Source: Sorghum bicolor (lineage: Eukaryota; Streptophyta; Magnoliopsida; Poales; Poaceae). Taken from it: 64,000 nt of DNA. The stretch covers positions 7,959,894 through 8,023,893 of the forward strand of contig NC_012873.2 in NCBI RefSeq assembly GCF_000003195.3, written 5' to 3'. Positions within the stretch are counted from its first letter, which is position 1. Each line of letters opens with the position of its first letter. Under the pieces are notes generated by a model. The model was not told the DNA's origin, made no database searches, and saw only the letters and a list, made by a program, of their open reading frames with translations. This document shows, piece after piece, positions 1 through 11,533 of this stretch. Position numbers and translations under genes: made by a program.

Positions 1-839
1 ATATATGCGCGTTTGCTTCTACTACGCATTTGCTACTCCACGCGCCGCCAAACCCTTCCCACGCGTGCCTGGTCTCTGCTGCTCGTCTGTAGTGCATGTA
101 CTACTCGCTACGTACAGAAATTTTCCTGTAGCTGCTACCTCTGGCGTTCTACTCTACTCCTGTACTATCTCCGATGGAACTGAAGATCGCACTGCTGCTA
201 CTCCTTGACGACAACCAAGCCCGCTGTTGCTACGGAATGATAGTGCTTATTTTCTAGTCTCCTTTGATAGTATTGCTTAAAGGTTTATTGCACACTGGAT
301 AAACAGGTAGCACAATAATACTTTTATAATAAAGTTGTTCATTACCTTGAGTGAAAACATAAAATGATAACAATAAAAGGCAAAAGGATACTACCGCCCT
401 GAACTGCACGTCAAAGGATACAAAACGACGGCTGCATTTTGGCACAACGACACTAAGAAACTCGTCCCACGGCAAAAAAAAAAAATCATGGGCCTAACTA
501 TTGATTTTGCCAACTAAACTATAGCAAACTATTGGAGATTGACTTTTTTTTCCTTTGTCGTAACATTTGGAGAGTTGCCAAACTCTAAGATTGGAGAAAC
601 AAAAAATCCCAAACTATTAGAGTTGCTCTATCCTATGAATTGATTGAAACTAATATCTAGAAAGTGATTTTTTCATATTATTAGATTATTATACTTCCCA
701 ATTAATTCCTTCCCATATTGGCCTTAGGGTAAAAAAAGATTAGCTTGGTGATAATGACAATGCACGTACATATTCGAATACCCATCCATCTAATCTAATC
801 AAATCAAATTAGTGAAAAAAAAAATCTCTAAGAAGTGAG
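1..839. other. intergenic, no gene recognised
   Basis: I find no supported coding region here. The short open frames at 5-208 and 254-475 lack recognisable motifs. The stretch is AT-rich beyond position 240. Around 500-632 there is sequence ending in GAGTTGCTCT, which resembles the ends of the GAGCAACTCC-type MITEs seen elsewhere in the window, but I could not match a left end. The last 100-200 bases before 840 probably hold the 3' untranslated region of the minus-strand IFRD gene. Confidence 0.5.
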
Positions 840-2174
840 CTAGTGCCAGCCAAGCTTGAGAAGCTGCTCCGGCCTGTCGCTCTCCGGCGGCCCTCCTTGA
901 GGAATGCAGTAAACGTTCTTGGCCGCCCACGCCTGCTCGCGGTTCATCTTCATCACCTTGTCCTTGGTCTTCATGGTGAGCTTCCTCTTGGCGATGGACA
1001 GCGTGCTCTTCTCGTCGGCGCCAGCGTCGAAGGACTCCTTGAACAGCTTGTTGCCCTTGACGTGGCTGAGGAACCCGGCGGCGAGGAACCGCCGCAGGAA
1101 GTTGAGCTGCACCATCTTGGCCCACGTCGACACCTTGATGGACTTGCGCCGGTCCGACGACGTCTGCAGCGCCTTGCTCGGCCGCTCGCCGCGCTCCATG
1201 TACGCCGACACCTGCCGGAACAGCTCCTTCTGCTCCACCAGCAGCGCCTTCTCCGCGCCCTTGCCGCCGGCCTCGGCGGCGAGCTCCGACACCCGCGCCT
1301 TCACCGCCTCCATGTCCTTGCGCGGGGCGTGCTGCGTCAGGTTCAGCTCCACGCACACCGCCAGCGCCTCGCCGGCGGCCATCCGGACGGCGCGGTCGTC
1401 GGCCTGGAGCAGCCCCGCGAGGGACGCGACGGCCGCGTTCCACCCCGCGCGGTCCGCCTTCCGCTGCGCGTCCGTGATGGTGGCGGTGGTGAGGAGGAAC
1501 GTCCACGTCAAGAGCGCCGCCGCGGTCACCGCCGCCTGCTTGGGGTTGGCGGCGGACCTCGAGCTCTGGTTCGGGCACACCACCACGCCCCAGATGGCCT
1601 TGAGCGACCGCTCCGCGTCCTCCGTGCCCAGCGCGCCGGCGAAGGTGACGGCCGCGAGGCAGTCGAGCACGGCGGCCACCGTCGTCGGGTCCACGGACGA
1701 CGGCGGCTGCTGCAGCGCCCGGGCCAGCATCGGGAACGACTCGGCCAGGATCTCCGTGGCGCCGCCGCCGTGGAGGGTGAGCGCGAGGAGGCCGACGGCG
1801 TGGTACGCGAGGCGGGCCTCCCTGGCGAGCGCCACCGGGGCGGCGCTCCCTTTCTTGATGGAGACGCCGCAGACGGCGAAGATGACGAGGGGCCTGCCGT
1901 CGGTGGCCTCGTCGAGCGGCACCACGCCGCCCTCGAGCGCGCCGACGAGCGACGCCAGCGCCGCCTCCCGCGTGGCCGACGAGGAGGACTTGTCGTGGAG
2001 CGCCGCCACGCACATGTCCAGGAGCTCCAGCGGGTCCGTCACGTCCTTGGGGTTGAAGTTGACGGACGACGGTGCCGACGACAGCGGGGCCTTCGCCTTC
2101 GCCTTCGCCTTCGCCGCCGACGCCGAGCCTCCAGCCTGCTTCTTGCCGCCGCCTTCCTTGTTCTTGTGACCCAT
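840..2174 (-). CDS. Interferon-related developmental regulator (IFRD) family protein
   Basis: A single-exon gene of 444 codons plus a TAG stop. I chose the ATG at 2172-2174 (MGHKNKEGG), which opens a Lys/Ala-rich, low-complexity head as in plant IFRD proteins; the open frame continues upstream to 2567 without conserved sequence. The body is alpha-helical and HEAT/ARM-like (roughly residues 45-300), with Leu/Ala-rich helices. The C-terminal part (about 340-444, including WAKMVQLNFLRRFLAAGF and KGNKLFKESFDAG) matches the IFRD C-terminal domain pattern. IFRD proteins are cytoplasmic/nuclear; animal members are transcriptional co-regulators, and plant roles are poorly defined. Codon usage is extremely GC-rich at third positions, as in many grass genes, which produces long shadow ORFs on other frames. 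Family assignment is confident; the exact function is not. Confidence 0.88.
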   Translation of the reverse strand: MGHKNKEGGGKKQAGGSASAAKAKAKAKAPLSSAPSSVNFNPKDVTDPLELLDMCVAALHDKSSSSATREAALASLVGALEGGVVPLDEATDGRPLVIFAVCGVSIKKGSAAPVALAREARLAYHAVGLLALTLHGGGATEILAESFPMLARALQQPPSSVDPTTVAAVLDCLAAVTFAGALGTEDAERSLKAIWGVVVCPNQSSRSAANPKQAAVTAAALLTWTFLLTTATITDAQRKADRAGWNAAVASLAGLLQADDRAVRMAAGEALAVCVELNLTQHAPRKDMEAVKARVSELAAEAGGKGAEKALLVEQKELFRQVSAYMERGERPSKALQTSSDRRKSIKVSTWAKMVQLNFLRRFLAAGFLSHVKGNKLFKESFDAGADEKSTLSIAKRKLTMKTKDKVMKMNREQAWAAKNVYCIPQGGPPESDRPEQLLKLGWH

Positions 2175-3176
2175 TGCCGGCCTGAGCGAGCGGGATCGAG
2201 CTGCTGGTGCTTCTGGCCGGAGATTGGTTGGACGGCGCTGGCAGTTGCGGCGAGCGGCTTCGGCGAGGCAACGACGATGCGAGATGGGGGTGCAGAGGAT
2301 GCACGTACGGGTATTTGTAGAGTGCGTGGGTGGGACGGGAGGTGGAGACGGAGACGGAGATGGAGACGAGACGAAGGCGGAGGCGGTGTCGGAATCGGAG
2401 TGGCTTGCGTGCGGAGTACGGAGGGCGTGGAATTGGTGGCGTCTGTCGTGCGGTGAGCGCCGCCGGAAGCTCCGGAACCAGACCGTTTGGAGTTCGGAGA
2501 TCGGACTCGGGAGGGACGGGAAACCGCGCGGGACTCGGCGTCGTGCAGTGATGGGCTGATTGGCCACGTTTTGGACCAGGGATCAAGCCCAGTCCAGGAA
2601 GGCGTGTAGTAGGGCCTCACAGGATTGCTGGTCTGAATGTGCTGAATGGGCTTTAGAGCAACTCCAGTAGAGACACCAAAATCAGACCCCTCCAAATCTG
2701 ATTTGGATGCTTCTCTCTATTTTTATTGGCTCAGCTTTCTATTTCTATTTATAACTCCAACAGCAATACTCAAATTTGAGCCCGCGCAGAGAATGACAGA
2801 TGGGATCCACTTCTTTTTCTACTTCCCCCTTCTTCTTCCTCTGTACATGAGACTGGAGCAGAGCACGCAACGAAGCAGCAGCCTGCTCGTGCGCTAGAGG
2901 GCCGACGTTGCTCGCGTGGCGAGGCAGCGCACCCGTGCGGTGGTCGGAGGAGAGCCGAGGTCGCTCGGATGGTGGGGGCAGCGCGCTCGTGCGGTTCTGC
3001 CTGCTGCGCCACCGGAGCTCACGTCGTCCTCGCCGGTAGAAGGTTGCAGGATGAGCTCTGGACAGTCACGGCGGAGGCAGGTGGCTTGCGCTCGCACTCC
3101 ATGGGCGGGCAGTCATGATCCGTATGTGCGTGGAGAGGGGGCTGGCTTGTTGGGTCAACAGAAATCGAGTTGGGTT
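2175..3176. other. IFRD upstream region, no gene
   Basis: This contains the IFRD promoter and 5' UTR (to about 2600), then anonymous sequence. At 2652-2668 TTTAGAGCAACTCCAG matches the left end of a MITE type that occurs complete at 60425-60886, but no matching right end is visible before 3177. GC-rich open frames at 2770-3179 on both strands show no recognisable motif and I do not call them genes. Confidence 0.45.
2311..2320 (-). promoter_or_regulatory. candidate TATA-like box of the IFRD gene
   Basis: On the minus strand this reads CTACAAATAC, about 140 bp upstream of the chosen ATG. It sits in otherwise GC-rich DNA and precedes no other candidate. If used, it implies a 5' UTR of roughly 100 nt and argues against the longer upstream reading frame being translated. 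It rests on position and sequence only. Confidence 0.3.
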
Positions 3177-3179
3177 TAA

Positions 3180-3660
3180 GGCCTTGTTTAGTTTCTAAAA
3201 ACAATTTTTTAGATTCTCCGTCACATCGAATCTTACGACACATGCATGGAGCATTAAATATAGATAAAAACAATAACTAATTACACAGTTTACCTGTAAT
3301 TTGCAAGAGCGAATCTTTTGAGCGTAGTTAGTCTATGATTGGACAATTTTTGTCAAATACAAGGCCGTGTTTAGTTCCTAAAGGAAAAATTTTCGCGACA
3401 CTGTAGTACTTTCGTTTGTTTGTGGTAATTATTGTCCAACTATGGACTAACTAGGCTCAAAAGATTCGTTTCGTAATTTTCGACCAAACTGTGAAATTAG
3501 TTTTTATTTTCGTCTAAATTTAATACTCCATGCATGCGTCTAAAGATTCGATATGACGGTGAATCTTGATAAATTTTGGATTTTGAGGTGGAAGTAAACA
3601 AGGGTCAAACGAAAGTGCTACCGTGCTCATTTTGCTAAAACATTTAAACTAAACAAGGCC
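3180..3660. mobile_element. Tourist-like MITE (GGCCTTGTTTAGTT ends), split by a nested copy
   Basis: The element starts GGCCTTGTTTAGTTTC and ends AACTAAACAAGGCC, with TAA immediately outside both ends (3177-3179 and 3661-3663), the usual 3-bp duplication of PIF/Harbinger-derived Tourist elements. Its body is interrupted after position 3362 by a second family member in the opposite orientation. Without the insert it is about 235 bp, the typical size of the other copies here. Confidence 0.8.
3363..3605. mobile_element. nested Tourist-like MITE, same family
   Basis: A 243-bp copy beginning GGCCGTGTTTAGTTCC and ending in a degenerate GTAAACAAGGGT. It lies inside the element at 3180-3660, flanked by CAA on both sides (3360-3362 and 3606-3608). 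Host element sequence resumes with TCAAACGAAAGTGCTAC exactly where expected. Orientation is opposite to the host copy. Confidence 0.75.
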
Positions 3661-3750
3661 TAACTTGTTAGCCTCATGGGTTATATGCCACAAGTTTTGT
3701 TTCTCTTTTTTGCAAAGATTTACACGACACTTTGGCAATGTAAAGTTTGA

Positions 3751-3941
3751 GGCCTTGTTTAGTTCAAAAAAATTTGCCAAAAAAAATTAGATTTCACTTT
3801 ACATCGAATCTTGCGGTGCATACATAAAACATTAAATATAAATAAAAATAATAACTAATTGTACAGTTTACCTGTAATTTGTGAGACGAATCTTTTAAAC
3901 TTAATTAGTCTATGATCAGACAATATTTGTTAAACAAGGTC
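3751..3941. mobile_element. Tourist-like MITE, internally deleted
   Basis: Starts GGCCTTGTTTAGTTC and ends TAAACAAGGTC. It carries the family core (CATCGAATCTTGCGG... GTCTATGATCAGACAATATTTGT) but lacks the block containing CGAAAGTGCTACAGTAG near the right end. It is 191 bp, against about 230-243 bp for full copies. Confidence 0.7.
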
Positions 3942-4818
3942 TAGAGTCCCAGTCTCGTAGGTCACGAGCAATACAGTTCTTCTTGGGCCATCGCTACATT
4001 TGCTCCGAAGAAACTCTTTTGGCGCCAACCTTTGTTGGTTTGCCTTCTTCCCGCCTGAAATTTTACAAACAGGGTCGGAGCGTCGGACAGCGCCCTGCAC
4101 ATCTATCCTGGCATCCTGCCTCCACTCTGTTTCTTGCAGCTCAACACTCGCATAGGACGCGTGAACAGAACACCAGCGTTTTTATAATGGATTCTCTCGT
4201 CAGACTCGCATTGCGTCAGATCATCAGATGCAGCAACAGCAACAGAGTACTGTGCCGACCTCTAGCACTAGCACGGCAGTTTGACCACAGTGAATAAGTA
4301 CAGTTTGACATACAGTACAGCATACAGAGAAATGCCAACAGTACGACAGTAAAATAGTAGTTGGCAGGTTATTACCATTCCATAAACAAATCAAGCTGCA
4401 TTGATCAGTGTTTCATGTAATCACGTCACATGTTCAAAAAAAAAACAACACAGCATGCAGTGGCCTGCCGCGAGCAGCGACATACCCTGTAGAAACCGAA
4501 AAAAAAATCCAATTGACCTCGAAGTGTGTGCCGCACTGATGGCCGGCAACCACCCTCGCCGCTCTGCACTACAGTAAATGCCAGCCTCCCTCCCTCTCAC
4601 CCTCCTTGTAGTTGTAGAGTGTATACTACCTTTGCTATGATGTGAGTGTAGTGTACTACGGTGGTATGTGTATAAATACCGTCCACAAATACGGCGTGCT
4701 TTTATCTGCTCCTCGCCATGGGCTCAGTAAATAATGTAGTAAATACTAATCGATATACTCACACATCGGAGTATATGTACGAGTTAGACGCAATGTGTGT
4801 GTGTGCGGCTCGCCATGT
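3942..4818. other. beta-galactosidase 3' flank, no other gene
   Basis: This separates the MITE cluster from the stop codon of the beta-galactosidase gene. The portion nearest 4818 probably holds its 3' UTR. The 104-residue open frame at 3983-4297 has no recognisable feature. Confidence 0.45.
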
Positions 4819-7800
4819 TCATGTGGTCCGCGTCGCGAGGGTGACGCCGGCGAGGTCGCCGCCGCCGTACTCCTCCAGCACCACCAGCAGGTTCCCGCTC
4901 GGCTTCAGCCACGACCGCGGCACGTGATACCTGCAATTGCAAATGTGAAGAGATGTCATGTGTGGTAGTGCTCTCCGTGAGGAAACAAGTTCTGCTTGCG
5001 GCCATATCCTCAGTCGCGTACCATCTCTGGGAGATGTCGCCGCAGTTGGACAAGCACTGGTCCTCGCGGTACGTCCCGGCGTAGCTGCACCGCCGGCAGC
5101 TGCCGGAGTAGGCCCTGTACGACCAGTACCGCCCGGCGTGGTGCCCGTTCACCCAAATCTGGCCTTTGCCCATGCTGCCCATGTCCAGAGCCACCGGATC
5201 GCTCCCCGCCGGCGCGTTGAACAAGGCCTGCGCGTTGTACACCAAACCAAACAAGGAGATTCAGAAACACAAGTCACTTATCACTGCTGCCCAGTGCCAT
5301 TTCTTCAGAAGTTCAAATCGCTGATGGAAGGACCTTGTGCCAAGTCAGTGGCTGCTTGCCGCCAGGGCCGGCCCATTCCACGGCGGAGCTTCCAGTCACG
5401 GTGTGGAGGCCGAGCGATTCGCCTTTCAGGCCGACCTGCGCCGGGCAAGATTCGGAATTCAGTGTGATTCTGTGATGAGCTTACAGCATTTGTGATGATG
5501 TGGAGAAAGGCGTTTCTTTGTGGATGCCTGCACCTGGTATGTCCATTTCTGATGGCTGAGGTCCCTCTTCCCCTCATTCAGGCCAGAGAGGGTCACCGGC
5601 CCGAGGACGCCGACGTTCCACAGCTCAAAATGGTTCCCGTTGTTCTACAGCACCACCATATTCAGCGTTACAAACATTTTTTTCGATTAAGATGATTTTT
5701 CATGACCCTGAATTGGCATGTGATCAAACAACTTACAGGAAGGCCCACTGCCGAGCTTAGGATGGAGATCTTGTTACTGCCCTGCCACATCTTCACATGC
5801 CCATTGAACGTAAGTTTCGGGTTGTCATAGCCGCCATAAACAGATCCTACAACATAAACATTTGTCAGTATAGTCCTCGCACTGACCTGATTGGTAACAA
5901 AATGCTGCTGGAGAGAGAGAGAGGGGCTATTGGTACCATATGATCTCCCATTGACGAACACCTGCATCGAGTGTCCAGCCGAGTACACAGTGAGCTGAGG
6001 CCACTGGCCAGACTTCAGGAATTGTTCATTGCCACCAATGCTGACACTGCAGTGAGTATAATTCGAAGTTTAAAGATAATCCATCAGGTTTCAGAACGAA
6101 ATGGTTGGGATGATGAAGCCTTATCAAGGCCACTAGGTCAGTCAGTCACTCACTGGGTGGTGTACCACAGATAGTCCGACTTGTCCCATGTCAAGCTGAG
6201 TTGCTCAACCAGGCCATTCCTTGTAAACGCACTGTCATCCAGCGAGTTTGTGTCTTCGCTGTAGGACTGCCAAGCAAAGTGTAACACTGGGTTCATCTTT
6301 GGCAGCAGAGTTGGCTCCTTCACCTACACAATTAACACATTTTTCTCATTAGACTACATGATCCCATATGTCCTATTGAGAGAAGGAAAGATTCAGCCTG
6401 AGGTACGCTCTCACCGTCGCAGTGTTGAAGACCGCGGTTTTGCAGTCAGGAAGAATGCTGATGGACCAAGCAGGGAGGTCATAATGACGCCCATCAAACC
6501 TGATTTTCACAGCAGTCTTCATGTGGTAGTTCGACAGGAATGCAGCACAGGCTCCATTCTTCGACTTGAAGATGTATGCCTGGAAAACAATTGATCAATC
6601 CATCAATATCTGCTGATATTTTCTTGTACTCCTATTTGGCAACCCAGCCATGTGGGAAAATTTGTAGCAACAATTAACCTTCTCATAGTTTCCAATTGAT
6701 TGTATTGTTGGATCGCCAGAAATCAACGCAGGCTCAGCCTGCTTGATAGCCCTGTGCAGGTCCCTCAGGTGACCCCATTTTGGTTGCCTAAGCAGACCTG
6801 AAATGTACATCCCAGACTTTTCATGTGAACAAACAGGTACTCCAACCACGCTGTAAACTTTCCGACAAATATCTCCAGATGACAACCGATGGGATTTCAA
6901 GTTTGTCAAAGATGGCAATCACTGCATACCAAATTCATCGATGGGGGCATCATAGTCGTAGCTGGTTGCGATAAAAGGGCCACCAGCCGTGCGCCCAAAG
7001 TTTGTCCCTCCATGGTACTGCATCACATTCAGAACATGCAAATGTGGTCACAACAACAAGAATAGCATTGACTGCAACAGCAGTAATGGTGTGACCAGCA
7101 TGGCCTAGCTTTCTCACCATGTAGTAGTTCACGAAGGAGCCTCCTTTCTGAATGAACCGTGCCACAGCGAAGGCCAGGTCTTCGACAGGCCGGTGAGGCA
7201 ACGCACCACCAAACTTGGTAAACCTTCGATATTGTTAAAATAAAAGATTAGACCATTCTAAAATATCAAAACATTTGCACGGGATCAGCATGACTTCTGG
7301 CACGGCTTGGATCAAGAGAAGTACCATCCAGTCCAGGCTTCGGTCCACATGGTTGGCTTGTACTTCCTGTTCGGTGTGAAGTAGTCGCAATAGAAGCCAT
7401 TGCAAGTGTTGATCTGCAATGATCAGTCAGTTCACACAATGTAAGAACTGTTAGCAGTTAAGCTGCACATAAGAAATTCAGGTACTTGACACCAGCCAGC
7501 CACGCCGCTGTTGAAGGTGCAGGAGTAGCGCGCAACAGAACATACCACAGGGTCAGGGGCGTCATCTTGCTTGCACATCACCCACGGCACACCGGTGTTG
7601 GTCCCAACAGCCATCTGGGCCGCCCAGTGAGCATATGGCTTGGCGCCACTGCCCACAACAGACTCCATCGGCCCGAACTCGTTCTCCACCTGTGCATTGT
7701 GGGCGGATGAGGCTCAAGTTCTGCTCCAATTTCAAGTTGCATTGCAAATTTGAACTAGAAATGTGAAAGTGCATACCTGAGCCATGATGATTGGGCCTCC

Positions 7801-8860
7801 CTGCCACTCAAATAGCCCCTCCGACTTCATCATGGACACTATCTTCTCGACGAACTTCTGCATTGCAGCCTGCGGTAAAAAAAAGAAGGAATCAGGCACA
7901 TTCCTCCCCTACCCCCACCCAATTGGTGCAAGATGGAAGAATGGAAAAATTTTATTTCATCGCTATAACCAAAAAAAAAACTCTGTTTGGGTGAAAGTGA
8001 AACTACAAGCTGTACACAACCTTGAAGGGGCCATTGTCTGTCCTGAACCTGATGCCCGGCACATACTTGAGCCAAACAGGAAAGCCACTGAAAAGAACAG
8101 ACATTGACTGCAATGTTAGTACATTACAGTAGTTGTAGTAAATTCACAACCAAATTTTACAGGACAAAAAAAATTCATAGCCTGCAAGAGACAAGAGTAT
8201 TGGTTGGTGATGGTGGTGGGTACCCGAAGTTCCACTCGGCGCAGACGTAGGGGCCGATGCGGAGGTGGACGTAGAGGCCGGCCTGCCTGACGAGCTTGAC
8301 GAAGCGGACGAGGTCGTAGCGGTCGGCGAAGTGGTACTGCCCCTGCACCGGCTCGTGGCCGTTCCAGAAGACGTAGGTCTGGATGACGTCGAGGCCGCCG
8401 TCCTTGGCCTTCTGGATCAGCCCGGGCCACATCTGCATTCGATTCGACTCGGAGACGGAGAGCAAGAATCAGTCAGTCAGTCGAGGTGAGAGTGAGAGGC
8501 GGCCGCCGGCCAGCTTCTGGTTTGAAGCGGAGCGCCGGAGCGCAACGGCAGGCAGGCGCAGGCGACCTGCATTTGGGCGAGGGAGGCGAAGAGACGGCCG
8601 GCCATGGACACGGAGGCGAGATTGTACGAGTAGGGTACCTCGGGGGTGCTTCTCGGGTAGTGGATAGAGCCGGAGATGAGGATGCGGCGGCGGCCGTTGA
8701 TGACGAGGGAGCGGTGGTCGTACGAGACGGCCGCATTGGCCGCGGAGGCCAAGAGCGAGGCCGCCAGGAAGAAGACAGCGAGCAGGATGCGACTACCGGC
8801 GCCGGCGCCGGCGCCGCCGCCGCTGCTGCAGGCGGCAAGAAGACGCCGCGCTGCGGCCAT
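4819..8860 (-). CDS. Beta-galactosidase, glycoside hydrolase family 35 (plant BGAL)
   Basis: Seventeen exons on the minus strand: 8639-8860, 8224-8432, 8021-8087, 7777-7869, 7546-7689, 7325-7413, 7118-7223, 6930-7017, 6679-6797, 6415-6579, 6154-6323, 5937-6046, 5737-5846, 5534-5644, 5334-5435, 5022-5227, 4819-4930. All introns are GT-AG and the phases close to 741 codons (740 aa). An N-terminal hydrophobic signal ([20 protein letters not shown]) predicts secretion to the cell wall. The mature part begins [20 protein letters not shown], classic for GH35. Glu201 in VENEFG is the expected acid/base and Glu270 in MWTEAWTGW the nucleophile. Conserved YHGGTNFGR and [14 protein letters not shown] blocks follow. 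It hydrolyses terminal beta-galactosyl residues of wall polymers or glycoproteins. The C-terminal galactose-binding lectin domain of longer BGALs is absent: the frame stops at ...VTLATRTT. An upstream in-frame ATG at 8879-8881 would add seven residues; I prefer 8860 because it begins the signal peptide context. Confidence 0.93.
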
Positions 8861-9224
8861 GGTGCCCGCCGCCCACCTCAACGCTCCTCTCCTCCGAAGA
8901 GGTGTTCCTCGCTCCTGGAGGCTGGAGCAGTGACCTGCGGCTTCTTGGCCGAGCGGAGTGGCAATGGGAAAGGCGTGAGGTGGTGGCGTTTTTCGTCGAG
9001 AGGGGGCGGCAATGGCGACGGGAGGAGTCAGGAGTGCGTGAGCTTTTTTTTTATGCTGCTGCTTTTGCTTGTTGTTTTATCCTTGTTTGTGCGGGCCGCT
9101 TTTGGATGGTTTACCGCCGGCGGTGAGCTGCTGCTCCGAGCTTGGGCTGTGGAGTGTGTGTGCGCGTGCACGGGAATGGTGGAGTGGAGTGGGTGGGTGC
9201 GAGAGACGGAGAGAGAGAGACGGG

Positions 9225-9233
9225 CTTTTATGG
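9225..9233 (-). promoter_or_regulatory. candidate TATA box of the beta-galactosidase gene
   Basis: The minus strand reads CCATAAAAG followed by a CT-rich run, a common arrangement at grass core promoters. It lies about 365 bp upstream of the start codon, so the 5' UTR would be about 330 nt. No experimental support is available from sequence. Confidence 0.3.
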
Positions 9234-9259
9234 ATGCTGCCAAAGTCGAGCTGAGCTGA

Positions 9260-9954
9260 CAGCTGAGTGAAGGCCGTGATGAGATGAGCGAGAGAAGTGG
9301 AGCAACACTACGGGCGTTACCAAGCACTTCTGCTCGTGTTCCCTTCCTCATTTCTTTCTTTTTTTCCATGTTCCGGTGAATTATACAAGTGCTCATTTGA
9401 GCCATTAGCGTTAAAAATTAGTAGCTAAATTTAGTGCAAGTGGATTCAAACGGATTTGCTACTAAACCTATTAAAGTTTTGTTTGGCATAGCTCCACTTG
9501 TTTTTTTAGGCTTTAACTTCATGAACGGCCATTTTGGTAAAATCATTTGGCAAAACAGCTCATTTCTTCAAATATGCTATCACAAAACGACAAGTAGGAT
9601 GAGGTAAAACCAGAAGAAACTACTACTTTTGACTTCTTCTCAGCCCAAAACTCTATGTAAACATATTTTTAAGGACTTTATCGGTAGAGCTATTTTATTT
9701 TACCCTATTTAGTAGAAAATAGCTCCAAACAGCTCCGGAAGCAACCGGAGAGGCCCTGCCAAAAGGGACCTAATTATTAGCGAGAGGGCATTAGCAGGTT
9801 TAAAGTTATTAATAGATGCTAATAGCTCATATTATACATCTTAAACTTATTACTATCCATCCATATATTAGCCGGTGGATCCAAACAACTCCATGTTAAA
9901 ATTAGAAGCTATTAGCTATAGCTAATTTTTGGTATTAATTGATTCAGGCCCTAA
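9260..9954. other. intergenic, probable degenerate inverted-repeat element
   Basis: No coding potential. Around 9478-9770 one side reads TTTGGCATAGCTCC and the other, on the opposite strand, TTTGGCAGGGCCTCTCC. This suggests an old terminal-inverted-repeat element of about 290 bp. Ends and target-site duplication are not clear enough to assign a superfamily. Confidence 0.35.
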
Positions 9955-10308
9955 GAGCAACCACAATGTAGCAGCAAAGTAGTCCATAGATAATAAAATA
10001 CTCTCTATCAGTTAGCTGAAACATTGTGGAGGTAGTCCATATAGCAGTCTATAACAAAAGGTACTTATAGCCCTATGGACTACCATAAGGAATAAAGAAA
10101 TGTTATTTTCTCTCTCCATGCTCTCTCTCTTTTGTCATGATACATGATATGGTTGGAAAGAATATTTTTAATCTCTAGTGGACCCCACCTTTATGCACTA
10201 TTTTGTTGGTTGTTGGCTGAACATTGTGAGAAAATAATAATAGATATGGACTACTTATGTAGGCTCTATGTATATAGACTACTTGGTCCATATACATTGA
10301 GGTTGCTC
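9955..10308. mobile_element. MITE with GAGCAACC... ends
   Basis: The left end GAGCAACCACAATGTA and right end TACATTGAGGTTGCTC are near-perfect inverted repeats (with one unpaired mismatch region), and TAA lies directly outside both (9952-9954 and 10309-10311). It is 354 bp with no coding capacity. The 3-bp TAA duplication fits a Tourist-like (PIF/Harbinger) origin. Confidence 0.75.
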
Positions 10309-10601
10309 TAAGACTAAGTCCGGTTCGGTTTGGCGGAGCTCTGTTAAATTGGGCTATATCCCCTCTATACATACTATTAAGAATATGTTTTTTATCTTTT
10401 TTCCTCAAAAATAAATTAGAAGCTGTGAAGCAACTATTTTTTGTTTTAGCGGACTAATTCTTTTTGCAGAGTTTGCATTTCATACATAAACCACAACAAC
10501 TTGAGTTCGATAAGGTGTGTTACAAGAGGAGCACTACCGACCCAATTCTTTAAGGTACATGTGAGAACTGTTTAGCGCTATGACAAACGGGACTAAAGTA
10601 A

Positions 10602-10822
10602 GGCTCCAAAAGTTTTTAAGATTCTCCGTCACATCAAAACTTGCGGCACATACATGAAGCATTAAATATAGACGAAAACAAAAACTAATTACACAGTTTG
10701 TCTGTAAATCGCGAGACGAATCTTTTGATCCTAGTTAGTTCATGATTGGACAATATTTGTCAAATAAAAACGAAAGTGCTACAGTAGCGAAATTCAAAAA
10801 ATTTTCGGAACTAAACAAGGCC
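10602..10822. mobile_element. Tourist-like MITE, left end eroded
   Basis: This carries the family core (AGATTCTCCGTCACATC, AGACGAATCTTTTGATCCTAG, GAAAGTGCTACAGTAGCG) and the right end GAACTAAACAAGGCC followed by TAA. The left end is shortened to AAGGCTCC, so about 10 bp of the terminal repeat is lost. Confidence 0.7.
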
Positions 10823-11278
10823 TAAATTTATTGCATAGGATGCCTCTTCCTACTCACAACCCTAGCCATTGTTGTTGTGTGTAAGCAAAGCATGTCTCAG
10901 GTTTGCTTGGTTGCCACGATAATCGCAATAGCAAATGGTACGGGTTATGTGGCTTGTTGCTCCTCCTTTCTTTTATTAATCAAATGCAGTCCTCTCTGTT
11001 TCAGTAAAATGAAATGGCGTCAACCACCGGTGAGCAGCGGATGATCGAAAGAAAATGACGATTCTGGGTGATTTTTTTATACACTCTTATTTCTTACAAG
11101 TCGTTTTATATCTTATTGTCCATCTTTTGTATTAGTTTTTATTTACCTTGATATATATCATCGGATATGAGAATGAGTGTCGTTATCAAAAAAAAAAAAG
11201 CCCAGGGGTCTATATTTTTTCGGACTGCGTGCAATTGAACTTCTAGGGTATGAAGGAAACACCTAGAATCTAGACTAC

Positions 11279-11520
11279 GGCCTTGTCTAGTTCAAAAAAT
11301 TTTATAAAATCGATAATGTAGCACTTTTATTTGTATTTAATAAATATTGTCCAATCATGGACTAAGTAGACTCAAAAGATTCATCTCGTCAAATCCAACT
11401 AAACTGTGCAATTAGTTTTTATTTTCGTTTATATTTAATACTTCATGCATGTATCTAAAGATTTGATATGACAGGGAATCTGAAAAATTTTACAAAATTT
11501 TTTAGAAACTAAACAAGGCC
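11279..11520. mobile_element. Tourist-like MITE, reverse orientation
   Basis: A full-length copy, 242 bp, from GGCCTTGTCTAGTTC to AAACTAAACAAGGCC. The interior is the reverse complement of the neighbouring copy at 11534, so the two lie head to tail in opposite orientation only 13 bp apart. Confidence 0.78.
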
Positions 11521-11533
11521 ATACATATACTAA

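Noticed and set aside
843..2586. Long open frames on both strands overlapping the IFRD gene (537, 416 and 595 codons)
   Set aside because: They are by-products of very GC-rich codons; their products are Arg/Ala-rich with no motif, while the 444-codon frame matches a known family.
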